The position numbers were made by a program, and so were the translations under genes. Positions 54,043-64,000 of a DNA stretch of 64,000 bases are shown one piece after another. Under the pieces are notes generated by a model. The model ran no database searches and had not been told where the DNA came from. It worked only from the letters and a program-made list of their open reading frames with translations. How positions within the stretch are numbered: position 1 is the first letter of the stretch; each line of letters begins with the position of its first letter. This DNA is from Xanthostigma xanthostigma (lineage: Eukaryota > Arthropoda > Insecta > Raphidioptera > Raphidiidae): contig OY754471.1 of NCBI GenBank assembly GCA_963575645.1, forward strand, positions 35,534,401-35,598,400, read 5' to 3'.

Positions 54043-55424
54043 TATAGGGCCTGTCATAAATACGGTGGCGGTCAGTTATTTTGAATACTGCACGTTGAAA
54101 TAAAAAAACAAAAAAACACGTGTCCAGTATATTCAGCGACACAAAACTTGACCCCCCCGTCCCCTCTCCCGGTGGCGGGGGGCGGGGGTAGCTTTGAAAT
54201 TTGAAATGGGTACCCCCAATTTTTATTAGAGATTTGTATTGTACGTTGAAAAATAAGACACTTTTGTCTGAAACATTTTTTCGATTTCTGAGGAAACAGT
54301 ATCTTGTCAGGTAGGCGACATTAACTAACGCCAACAAACCAACATGAGGCCATTCTGTTCAAACAACAGACACATACATTTCTAGACACGTATTTTTTCT
54401 CCGTTATTAACAGCGCCAACTACTCAGAATTCGAATAAATGTTTCAGACAAAAGTGTCCTATTTTTTACCGTAGAATACAAATCGGTAATAAAAATTGGG
54501 GTTACCAATTTAAAATTCCAAAGTTTAGTGTCTCTGAATAGATCTTTTAAAAATACCGGACACGTGTTTTTTTATTCAACGTGCAGCATTCGAAATAATT
54601 GACCGCCCCGGTATTTAAGACACACGCCCTGTATAGTACTCCATACTTATAGCTCCATCACTGTATCTAAAACGAAACTACTTGTATAGGTTTTGGATAT
54701 ACTGCGCAAGACTGTGACGGTTCTGTCACAGTGTTCAGACAGCTTGAAACAGAGGTGTAGTGTTGGAATAACCAGGGTAGTAATTCGAAAAAAGAGACGC
54801 AGATATCATATTTTCGAAATATTATGTTCCCACGGTTAACAAAACTGTTCTTCTCTCTGTTGCCTGAACTTTTTTAGTCCAGTAAATAAGCCGGAAAATC
54901 TGGAAAAGTGGTGGAACATCTCCGATTTCAAAATTTCTTTTTTACTTGATTCCTTAGACCCTCAGGAACATTCATCACCACTAACCTCCGCCTCACTCCG
55001 AAAATTGGAAAAAAGCACCCGCCAGTAAAACAGTGAAAACAAACACTTTTGTCTGAAACATTTTTTCGAATTCTGAGGAAATAGTATCTTGTCAGGTAGG
55101 CGACATGAACTAACGCCAACAAACCAACATGAGGCCATTCTGTTCAAACAACAGACATACATTTCTAGGCACGTATTTTTTCTCCGTCATTAACAGCGCC
55201 AACTACTCAGAATTCGAAAAAATGTTTCAGACAAAAGTATCCTATTTTTCACCGTAGAATACAAATCGGTAATAAAAATTGGGGGTAACAATTTAAAATT
55301 CCAAAGTTTAGTGTCGCTGAATAGATCTTTTAAAAATACTGGACACGTGTTTTTTGTTTTTTTATTCAACGTGCAGCATTCGAAACAATTGACCGCCCCG
55401 GTATTTAACACACACGCCCTGTAT
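54043..55424. repeat. Fold-back element and its partial duplicate in copy II
   Basis: Positions 54043-54636 hold a complete version. A segment of about 780 bp is then partly repeated so that a second right arm ends at 55424 (CGCCCTGTATTATGT). Between them, at 54700-54763, lies a fragment of the 62713 MITE (GCGCAAGACTGTGACGGTTC). This explains part of the length difference between copies I and II. Confidence 0.6.
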
Positions 55425-55928
55425 TATGTATCTCCATACTTATAGCTCTGTCGCTGTATCTAAAACGAAAATATTTGTATCGATTTTTGATGAACTGCGC
55501 AAAAAAAAACACAGGGTAACGTTCCCGAATTTTTTCTCATGTTAACGGTTGGCGCCATTCACAGGTTAGATCTAAAAGGCTAAAATTTTGTGAGAATTTT
55601 TTTAGGTTCAATGCTAAAACATTAGCTTACAAAAACACCCTAGCGTGTATACAATCTACATAGCATTTTCTCGAATTTAGGACATTTCGCGTTATTTATG
55701 TCGAACGGTGCGTCGGAGCGATTCGAGCGTCGACTTCGAAAAGATGCGACGGGTCGAACGTGACGATATCCTTTTAGTTTCGATCAGACGATCCGTCCGG
55801 CATCGGGGATTTTTTTTTGTTTTCGGAAAATATTTAGACATTTTTTACGTCCACCAGGAGCCTTCGGCCCCGACGGTCAAAACATAGGTTTATAAGAGAC
55901 CGCCCAAAAAAAATTCCATTAAATTTTC

Positions 55929-57010
55929 AGATCGATCGGGGGTGCCGTATAGCAGGTGCGTTTGAAAAACCAACTTTCAAAAGGTGTCGCTCTTTTGGAA
56001 TTTTTTTCAACCATAAGGAAACATCCGAGCGTGTCAGCGGGATAGGACGGCACCCAAGCGAAGGTTTAACAAATTTTTTGGTAATTTTTCCGACAGTAAA
56101 AATGTTGCTCCTTCCAGTCGAAAAAGACGTCCGAAAATCGCAAAAACGGTACTTTTTACCCCTTCGAGGGGCCTCCCGCGCTGTGAAATGTTTTCCTCCC
56201 CGTCACCAATTCTAATATGTCCAACAGTCAAAATGTCGAAATTCCCCCAAAAAAAAAATCAAGGTAGCCTATTTTTTTTAAATAGCGAATTTCACATAAA
56301 CATTAATTCCTAATCCTGGAGCCTTAAAATCATCAACAAATATTAGACCCTAAGAAGTTTCACTTCTAGCGCGTTTGAAAATTATGAAAAGTTCTCACGA
56401 ATCAGCATCGAGAGAACGATGCGTAAATAACTGAAATTTGTTCGTCTTAGAGTTTATCGACACATACGACTGACATATTTTTTATCGTATCGATACGTAG
56501 TCTTCGATCGACCTAAGTTATATATTATATAATTGGAAAAGTTGTCGGTTTCGCTATTATATTAGACATAATGAAACATTTTTGAATGTGTTTTTAGAAT
56601 AGTTTTCCAAAATCGATGTGTTTTGATACTTGTCGAGCGCAAAAAAATGAGCCTCGTCCAGGTACAGGTACAAAATTCAGTCCTTCGGCCCTAAATATTT
56701 TCATATTTCGTAAACAAAACATTTTTGCATGTTTTTGGCATATTTTTCAAAGGTTGGTGTGCTTTGATATACGACTACTCAATTGCTAGAACTTTCGTAG
56801 GCAAAAATTCTTTGAATGTGTCTTAAGTATAGTTTTCCAAGATAGAAGTGTTTTGAAACTAATTAAAGAAATCTCTCAAAAGGCTCTCACTTTTTCACTG
56901 CGCAAACAGAACACGCCATTGCGTCGACACAACCCCGTAATTGTATTTTAAAAAATTCCCCAAAAGGCCTTACCATTTTCACTGTGCAAAAAAAAAACGC
57001 CATCGCATCG
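55929..57010. other. Copy-II-specific segment with extra monomer block
   Basis: Positions 55929-56270 are unique in the window. Positions 56275-56370 resemble 40715-40790 of copy 0 (AAGAAGTTTCACTTCTA). Positions 56570-57010 repeat the end of the 5' monomer block (AATGTGTTTTTAGAATAGTT through GCAAACAGAACACGCCATTG). This suggests recombination between units of different age. Confidence 0.55.
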
Positions 57011-57205
57011 ACATGACCACTTACTACATGCTCGACAACGATTACATTTTGTAGTTTTACTGTGTAAAACTATATAATCTAATAGCTGTCAGTACACACT
57101 ACGGCGGTTTTATCTCGTTAATTAAAACTGTTAAATAAGAAAGTTATTAAGATGCAACTTTTGACTATTTAAGAACGGACAGCAAGTTGAACCTTCTTTT
57201 CCCAA

Positions 57206-57998
57206 CTTTTTTGGTACATTGGACGACGCTCAACGTTCCAAAGAAGTGGGCGAAGGGGGGGGGGTGCGCCCCGGGTTTCAAGCACCAAGGGGTGAGGGGC
57301 TGTTTATTTATTACGTAAGACAATTTTAACCACTTTTTGACCTCCGCCCCCACCCTTTTATACTTACATAAAATCTGTATCTACCAATATGCAAAGAAAA
57401 AGTAGCAAAAATATAAAAACCCGTTAGTTTGTGTGCTATAAAAAACAATGTTTTAATATGAATCGGTAACACATGTTTTACTAAAAATGTGAATCAGTTC
57501 AGGGGCTTAACAGCAAGTCAGCTAGTGGATCAGCAACTGGAACATCTCTGCTCTGCGTCGGATTCACTGCCTCATTTAAGAGAATAATTAAGTTCACCCA
57601 TTCAACAATATCAACATTGTTGCGTTTCATGTGGCACATAGCTCCGTACCCCTTCTTAAGTATGCGGCAACAGCGTGTTCTTTTTCAATATTCGAAGCGA
57701 TGCCATGAGCTTTTTTGTGAAGTTGCACAGCTTTCTTAGGTGCAAAGTACTTTGAGGGCGTTTTGGACCGATGGACAGTGGGGCGGGGGTGTATTGTCGT
57801 TGATAGTTTAAGTATGTTGAATACATTGCCGTACGATCCACGCATGTGCGAGACTGCGCGCGTTTTGCAATTATATTTTTTTGTTTACTTTTGCGATCTC
57901 ACAATCTAGACCCTTTACCGCCCCTATGTAAGATAAGAATAAGATTTGTTCAGACCCTGTCCCTCCCCAAATCATCTTACGTAATAAACGAACAGCCC
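57206..57998. mobile_element. TIR element present fully only in copy II (about 0.7 kb)
   Basis: The left end GGGGCTGTTTATTTATTACG (from about 57297) and the inverted right end CGTAATAAACGAACAGCCCC (to 57998) both continue into AAGA/TCTT. They define an element with about 25-bp inverted repeats. Copy I keeps only a right portion (48838-48990). A minus-strand frame near 57627-57845 has no recognisable domain. The superfamily is uncertain. Confidence 0.6.
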
Positions 57999-58360
57999 CC
58001 GACAACGACAACTCACTCGCACAGTCAGTTAATACTTACAGAAGAATCACTCTGCAAAGCCATAATATACCAATAAATAAATGGATTCAGCTACTCTAGT
58101 ATCTATCTACATTTATTTATATTATATCTGAACATGTATCGCAACTTTATTTTCATTTACTGTCGAATATAATTTCCAAAAAGAAGAATGAGTTCAGGTT
58201 GCGCTCGGTCGAGCGATTGAGTAACGCGATGAAAGTAGATACAATATAATATCATACGCGCGACTGAACTGATTCGAGTAAATAATAAATAATTAATAAA
58301 TCGTACCTACTACAGCAGCGGAATGTACCGCGCCATAGAGCCTCTCATATTCATCGTAAA

Positions 58361-59045
58361 ATGTGGCTATTCTGTGTCTGTTCCGAGTCTAGCACTGTGT
58401 CGAAGATATTTTTTTTAACTATTAGTGTGTCGGTGCAGGGACGCCGGCTTTTAAATAACCCTGTGAGTGCTGATGCTCAATTTAATGATTCGTTTAAAAA
58501 AACTGGCAAATTGCGAGGAAAGAAATGCACACCGACCGACGTATTTAGACGCAATTTTCACCATTATGTATAATTATCGTGAAAATCGCATCTAAATTCG
58601 TCCAGTACAATCAAGTTATATGAGAACAATTCATCATTCTCATAATAAATCTTATTTGCTTTATTATAATTAATGTTGAATTAATCCATTATGTTATTGT
58701 AGACTAACTGACTAAGTCATCCGCCGCGATAGTGGAAGTTTCGGGTTTAAGTTCCAACAATGACATTGTTGTAAAGTAATTTTTTCTCAAAGCCGATTAC
58801 TGATCAGTTTTGATGCGTCTATGCTCTATTTATCACCCGTGGGTGCTAGAGCCCTCGAGCACCCACGGAGTCGGCGCCCCTGTTTCGGTGGCTTCATGTC
58901 AAAGAAGCTGTTTTCAAAATTAAAGTTAATAAAATCTTACTTAAGGTCCTGCACAATGAGAGCCAATCTTTTCATTTCATCTATTGAAAAGAATGCAGGA
59001 AAGATAATGTCGATATGTGATGGAATATTTTAGCTAAATAAAGTT
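58361..59045 (+). pseudogene. hAT transposase C-terminus split by a MITE (copy II)
   Basis: This is the same arrangement as in copy I, with a deletion of about 35 bp in the MITE near 58660. The 70-codon frame containing FSKLKLIKSYLRS is identical to that at 49491-49703. The left portion is joined to different upstream sequence (ends TCATCGTAAA before ATGTGGC), showing that the copies have been rearranged just before this point. Confidence 0.72.
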
Positions 59046-60796
59046 CCGTAAGCACCTTTAGTATTTTGTTGTTTTATTTTGGGAGTGCACTATAGAAAAC
59101 CGCCCTACAATGTATATAATAATCTATAACAATATTTGATTACATATCTCGATTTAAAATACAGAAACCCGACTGAGTGTATTTATGACACAGAATAATA
59201 TTATAACCTAATTTTTAGCTGTCATATTACAAAATGTTTAAAATATAATTTTTGATTTATTAATAGGCATAATATGTATTTAGCACGTATTTGTAATACA
59301 TTTAAAATGATTTGTTAACTTACTAACCTGTATTATTTCCCGTCATAAAATGCATAAAATTTTATGAAATGTATTTTTGACACAAAAACAATTGTTTTAA
59401 ATTTAAACGTCAAATAAATGTCCAAAAAAAAAGAGATTCGAATAATGTTCTGTCTCTGTCGAACTCACAGCTCAAATGCTAGCTCCTCCGAAATTACTAT
59501 TTTGAATAGATCTCAATTAATATCGATTTATCCGGTGTCTGGCGTATATTTGAATATTTTATATGTTTCAATGTACATAATATCGATAACCATTTTCGAT
59601 TCAAAATCCTTAATAATGCCAAATTTTTCATTTAAAATGATAAATGACAGCTCCAAATTTAGACAGTCGTTTGTTTATTAATAATTCAAACGTCAAAGTA
59701 AAATGAGAGCGTTCAGTCAATCTTCGGCTCGGATGAATCGATAATAAATTATATGACACAAAAATATCCGTGCAAAAACCAACAAATAACGATGTATTAT
59801 CTGAATGATTGCTTTTAAAATTCGATAATTTATGACATTTTTATTAGATATCTCGATTTTAAGTCTTAATTTCCACGGTTTATAAAAAAAAACCATCTGT
59901 CAGAACTCGCTTTCGCTGGAACAGCCGAAAAATCTTTTGAACGCATACTTTTTTAGAACAAAACGCTATTGCTTAACGAATCAAGTTAAACCATGCTAAA
60001 AATGTTTCATCTCAGTCACACTAATGGAGTGTCGGCGACGTAAATTTAATTAAAAACTCGATTCGTCGTCGCATGTTAAAATCGTATTTAAGTTAGACTG
60101 TGATCTTTTGAAAATTTTCCAATGATCCTAGGCACTTTTACATACTCACCGTCATATGAACCTTGAAAAAAAGCAATTTTGCCGATTTTGTCGGCGCATA
60201 AATGACTATAAAAAAGTCGTTTTGAGCGTTTCTCTTGCACTTTCTAGTTTGACTTTTTTATTCTGCGTCGTTTGAGACGGGTCTCTACGTCGTCCGATTA
60301 ATATCGGCCGAGTAATGAGCGATTTCCCGCGCCGGGTTAATCTTATGGAAAATTTTATTTCGACAAAAGTCGGCCGAAATTCGGCCGAAAACCGTCCGCA
60401 CTCGCGCTCGGTCGAAAGAGGTCAAAAATGTCGTCAGTTTCCGATAAAATTCAACCGCGAGCGATTTTTTCTCGATTTTAGCCGAGCGTTTAAAAAATCG
60501 TCACCGGGTTAAAAGATACGAATGCAGACCCTCGGGCGAAAAATCACCGCCAAGCCCCCTCTGAAATGCAAGAATCGGCAATGCGACGTTGAGACGTAGA
60601 AATATTGCCCCCAGGCGGTGAATTTTTTTCAAAAAAATCCCTCTGAAAATGCACTTTTCTATAAATGTCCCGTTTTGAAAATTTCAAATTTAAGCGTTTT
60701 AATATAAGAGAAGATTGAACAATAAACATCTACTGGTTAATAAGCTTTTTTTTTTTGTTTAATAATTACTTCGGTGCCATAATATCGTCGTGTTCT

Positions 60797-61009
60797 TAAA
60801 GAGTACGCGAGAGAGCAGTGAAAGTGTCTGCAATTAAGGGAGAGAACAGTCCCTTATCTCTATGGCAACTAATGATGCAAAACAATGCTGATTTGAGTAA
60901 ACAAATTTCTGGTTTTCTGCAGCGTTCTCTCTTTTAACTGATGACACTTTCACTTATGGCAAGCATACGCACTAGCGTACTCTAGTTACTTTTATCTCGA
61001 TGGTTTTTA
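60797..61009. mobile_element. MITE, copy 2 of the AGTACGC family
   Basis: GAGTACGCGAGAGAGCAGTG on the left and CTAGCGTACTCTAG on the right form the inverted arms. The core CTGCAGCGTTCTCTC matches 32768-32997. It lies 90 bp beyond the end of the tandem array. Confidence 0.7.
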
Positions 61010-62712
61010 ATAACTCTACGAAGATAACTTTCGTTCGCGTAACCGTAACGTATCCAGGAATCGTCGTCATGATAGGTACGATGTAAGTCCAACTCTTATC
61101 ACTCAAATTCGGTCTCCTAATCAAGGGCGTAGATAGTTTTTGAAGTTTTGTTTAACCAAACAAACAAACTCTTCAGCTTTATATATTAGTATAGATTATT
61201 ATGGTCTTGGGGTCTAATTACCCCCTTCACCCCCATATCTACGCCCTTGCTCCTAATCACTAATCTTCTTGAGAAATAGATTCAGCCTCAAAAGTCGTAC
61301 CAGGAACCGAAAGTAGAGCTAACTTTTGATTACTTTTCTTTTCGCGAAAATTCACCGATATCGATAAGTTGTTGCGAAACATGCATTTGAATAAATTTTA
61401 TTATAATTTAATTGTTTATTATTATTAAGTAATTATCATATTATGCACTTCCTTTGGACGACACGGTGATTCGATGAAATATTACGCAATCACGTGATGT
61501 ACTTATATAATATTTTGCTCACACTCACTCGAAGTGATATTTTACTGAACATATTTTTGACATATCAACACTCTACAAACTTGTTTAACACAGTTTTTAG
61601 TTCTTTACATTGGTAGACTTATTATTATCCGACCAGCTAAATAATGTCTATCAAAAGAATGTGCATACGGTCCCTTATTTAGGGAAAAGGGCATAAAAAA
61701 AACAAACGTACGATTTGTAACTAATACGTGATAAGAGCCTATTCCCATAAGGTTTGAGCGGGGTCGTTGTAAAATCACTCTGATTTATTACGCAATGACA
61801 GTGATTAGAACACAAATGGTAGAATTTGGCTAATTGGCTTGATCGGTGATACGCTGAACTGTGTGAAAAGGGCCTTATAATTGTGCATTTCAAGTGTTGC
61901 CAGTTTGATGGTTATCCAGTCTTGAAAGTACATTATACAAATATTATGATACCTATTACGTATAATAATATTATAAGTCGCACTACTAACGTTTTTTATT
62001 TTTCCAGTGACTTCTGAACGACAGTTTATTTATTGTCTTATACTAATTATTGGAATTGATTCTTTCAGCATTAAAAATATCTTTTATGTATGCAAGAAAT
62101 TATGTATATCATATTTATGAAGATTGTACACTCCGCAAGAATTTATTTAATTTTTCTGTATTTCATAATACTGAAGAAATTCATAATTATTTATGTTGTA
62201 AAATGGTAATAAAACCTCTATAATCAAATAACCACCTATTTAGTGCCTCAGTAAAAATTTTCGTAAAATTGATTTTAAAAAAATATCGAAATTTGAACTC
62301 CAAACTATGTATTTAGAAATGCGGTTTAGTTTTAAAGAAGTTTACATTTCGATAAAATATACCTATGATATTTTAATATTATAATGGCTCTAAATAATTA
62401 CCTATGTTATAAAATATAGTTTTCTAATATAATCAAAAGTTTGGTATTTTTTTTTAATTTCACACCAGGTTTTCTTTTGAGAAAAATACGTTTGATCATT
62501 TTACGTAAAAATAAAATCAAAATATATCAAAATTGCAATATTGCATTATGTGGTTATAACTGCCAAAAATAGATGGTAATGAATATTACATCTTTGCAAA
62601 AAATAAATAAAATACAATGACACTGCTATAATATTTAATTATTATTAAACAATTAAAAATCATCATTTTTATCGTAGCTCGTAGCAACAACAAAATATAA
62701 ATGTGACGACAA
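61010..62712. other. Intergenic sequence
   Basis: A short inverted piece of the 29700 family lies at 61145-61195 (ACCAAACAAACAAACTCTTC). Otherwise the region is AT-rich with no gene, tandem array or clear terminal repeats. Confidence 0.5.
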
Positions 62713-62878
62713 TAGTTCTGTTCCAAGCTGTCTGAGAACCGTAACAGAATCGGCACAGTCTTGCGCAATAGCTCACAGTCTAGCGCAGTATCTCAAAAAC
62801 CGACACAGTTTCGTTTTAGCTACTGCGCAAGACGGCGACGGTTCTGTTACCGTTCTCAGACAGTTTGGAACAGAGCTA
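62713..62878. mobile_element. MITE (166 bp), strong hairpin
   Basis: The arms TAGTTCTGTTCCAAGCTGTC and its inverted copy extend about 55 bp through GAGAAC.GTAACAGAA to the TTGCGCA core. The loop contains TTTCGTTTTAGCTACTGCGC, shared with 21169-21312. Identity of the arms is about 85 percent. Flanks are AA/AT, so the target site is not resolved. Confidence 0.72.
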
Positions 62879-64000
62879 ATGTAACAAAAAACCACAGCAG
62901 TAATTAGAAAAAAACATTAAAATACATTTTAGGACGTAATTTTATAACTTTGCTTCACTAATTTTTTTTTTATTTTCGTAGGTATTCAACTGCCTGTCCG
63001 ACGTTTTTTGTATAACGCCGTATGTATTTTTAACTTTGCTCATTTTCTAAGAATAATTGGAAATTTGTTTTTAACATTATGTTTTTATCAACAAAATCAT
63101 TACTGAATAACCTTTTATGAAATTGTAATTAGATTTTATTGGAGAGTTTAAAAAATCCATACATTTGAGTAATCGTCAATGCATTTATACGATTGTTGAA
63201 TGTTAATTTTAACCAATTATTTGGAACTTTTTCCAAGTCCCTACGTTCATTGGAATATGGTACCACAATTTTCAGTCCTTCTCCATTAAGTTAAAAAGCC
63301 TTATTGGCCCCAGAGCTACATTCAGATTTCCTATGTATCGGATCTATAGAATGAGATGTATAAGAAATATCTTGCTTTCAATTAGACAGATCAATGTAGC
63401 GACATATTTATAATTACATTAAGAAATAAATAGGTACTTTTAAAATTTTCATCATCCCAAAACAATTTTGTAATTTTTAGAACTATGATTAAGAATAAAA
63501 AATATGATTTTTTTTTAAATAGAGTACCTCGTTGCGTTTTTCTATGACATTGTTGTCATAGATTTTCGTACTTCAATAAAGCTGGAGATTTTGTTTGTTT
63601 TGAACGCGATAATATCAGAAAATACTTATCCGACTTGAAAAATTATTTTTGTATTACATAGCCTGTTTATTAAGGAAGGCTCTAGGGCCTAGACTTCATG
63701 CTGTGACCCTAAGGAGCGGCTGGGTCACGTTGAGTCGGAGGCCGGTTAGCGAGGTATCATACCGGGCCCAGTATGGTCGGCTTCTTATGCAACAGTTCTG
63801 CTTCAGCGAACAAGTTTTCGGATAATTTAATTGAATTCCTATGTGTCTCCTTAAGAGTATTCATCCCTGCAAATACCCCCTGCACCCTTCATCAAAAAAT
63901 CTTTTCCCCTCGCCTAAAAACTGTTCGCGCTCTCCCGACGCTATTTTTAAAGCTAGAGGGTTCTGGTAAACGCCAAATGAAAGACAAAGAATCAGACTAC
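62879..64000. other. Intergenic sequence with one repeat tail
   Basis: A diverged copy of the 29700 family lies at 63575-63765 (GGAGATTTTGTTTGTTTTGA, TTAAGGAAGGCTCTAGGGCC). No coding sequence is recognised up to the end of the window. Confidence 0.5.

Larger units (their letters stand above)
51382..60706 (+). repeat. Composite array unit, copy II (9.33 kb)
   Basis: The unit starts ACTAGTGGACCTGATTCAAA and ends AAGCGTTTTAATATAAG. It lacks the 43676 and 46147 insertions of copy I. Its own changes are an internal duplication of about 0.78 kb around the fold-back element, an extra piece of the monomer block at 56570-57010, and a block at 57206-57838. Matching segments such as 49561-51050 and 58890-60400 are almost identical, so the duplication or a conversion event is recent. 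Confidence 0.8.

Noticed and set aside
57627-57845. Minus-strand 72-codon frame as a transposase part
   Set aside because: The translation has no DDE, zinc-finger or HTH motif that I can recognise, and the frame is absent from copy I.
39476-60706. Array interpreted as an endogenous virus or LTR element
   Set aside because: I find no capsid, protease, integrase, reverse transcriptase or polymerase motifs, and no LTR-like terminal direct repeats with TG...CA ends. The content is DNA-transposon debris.

Overview
The window looks like insect nuclear DNA, most likely Lepidoptera (Hemiptera is a weaker alternative). It is AT-rich, has GT-AG introns of up to 18 kb, and carries dispersed repeats I recognise from lepidopteran genomes, for example the family containing CAAGTGCGAGTCGGACTCGC at about 23.8 kb. 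No bacterial gene, CRISPR array, rRNA or intact tRNA is visible.

Positions 1-34 kb hold one host gene on the plus strand. Five coding exons (696-1574, 5165-5212, 23497-23594, 33142-33288, 33371-33647) keep frame across every junction and encode a protein of about 482 residues. It has a low-complexity N-terminal half and a coiled-coil C-terminal half. I cannot name it. Its introns (3.6, 18.3, 9.5 and 0.08 kb) are packed with DNA transposons, MITEs, a SINE and fold-back sequences. Several have exact target-site duplications: hAT at 8581-9931 carrying a SINE, hAT at 7368-7643 inside a TA-flanked MITE, and TA-flanked MITEs at 15756, 19720 and 29036. The second intron also holds pieces of a THAP/HTH/DDE_Tnp_4 (ISL2EU-type) transposase next to two very long inverted repeats. 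A 0.7-kb hairpin follows the stop codon.

Positions 34-39.5 kb are gene-free and contain pogo/Tigger-like and other MITEs.

Positions 39,476-60,706 form a head-to-tail array of a large composite unit: a shortened, diverged copy 0 (39,476-42,538), copy I (42,539-51,381) and copy II (51,382-60,706). Each unit joins (a) a 5' block of short monomers with paired GC mini-hairpins, (b) nested PIF/Harbinger-like elements, (c) a long fold-back element, (d) the C-terminal end of a dead hAT transposase split by a hAT MITE, and (e) a CpG-rich 3' domain. Copies I and II act as each other's empty-site control: a 1.4-kb ISL2EU-related element with a 120-bp minisatellite and a 0.65-kb Harbinger element are present only in copy I. 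This array is the most unusual object in the window.

Positions 60.7-64 kb are intergenic sequence with two or three MITEs and repeat tails. I see no intact transposase and no second convincing host gene.
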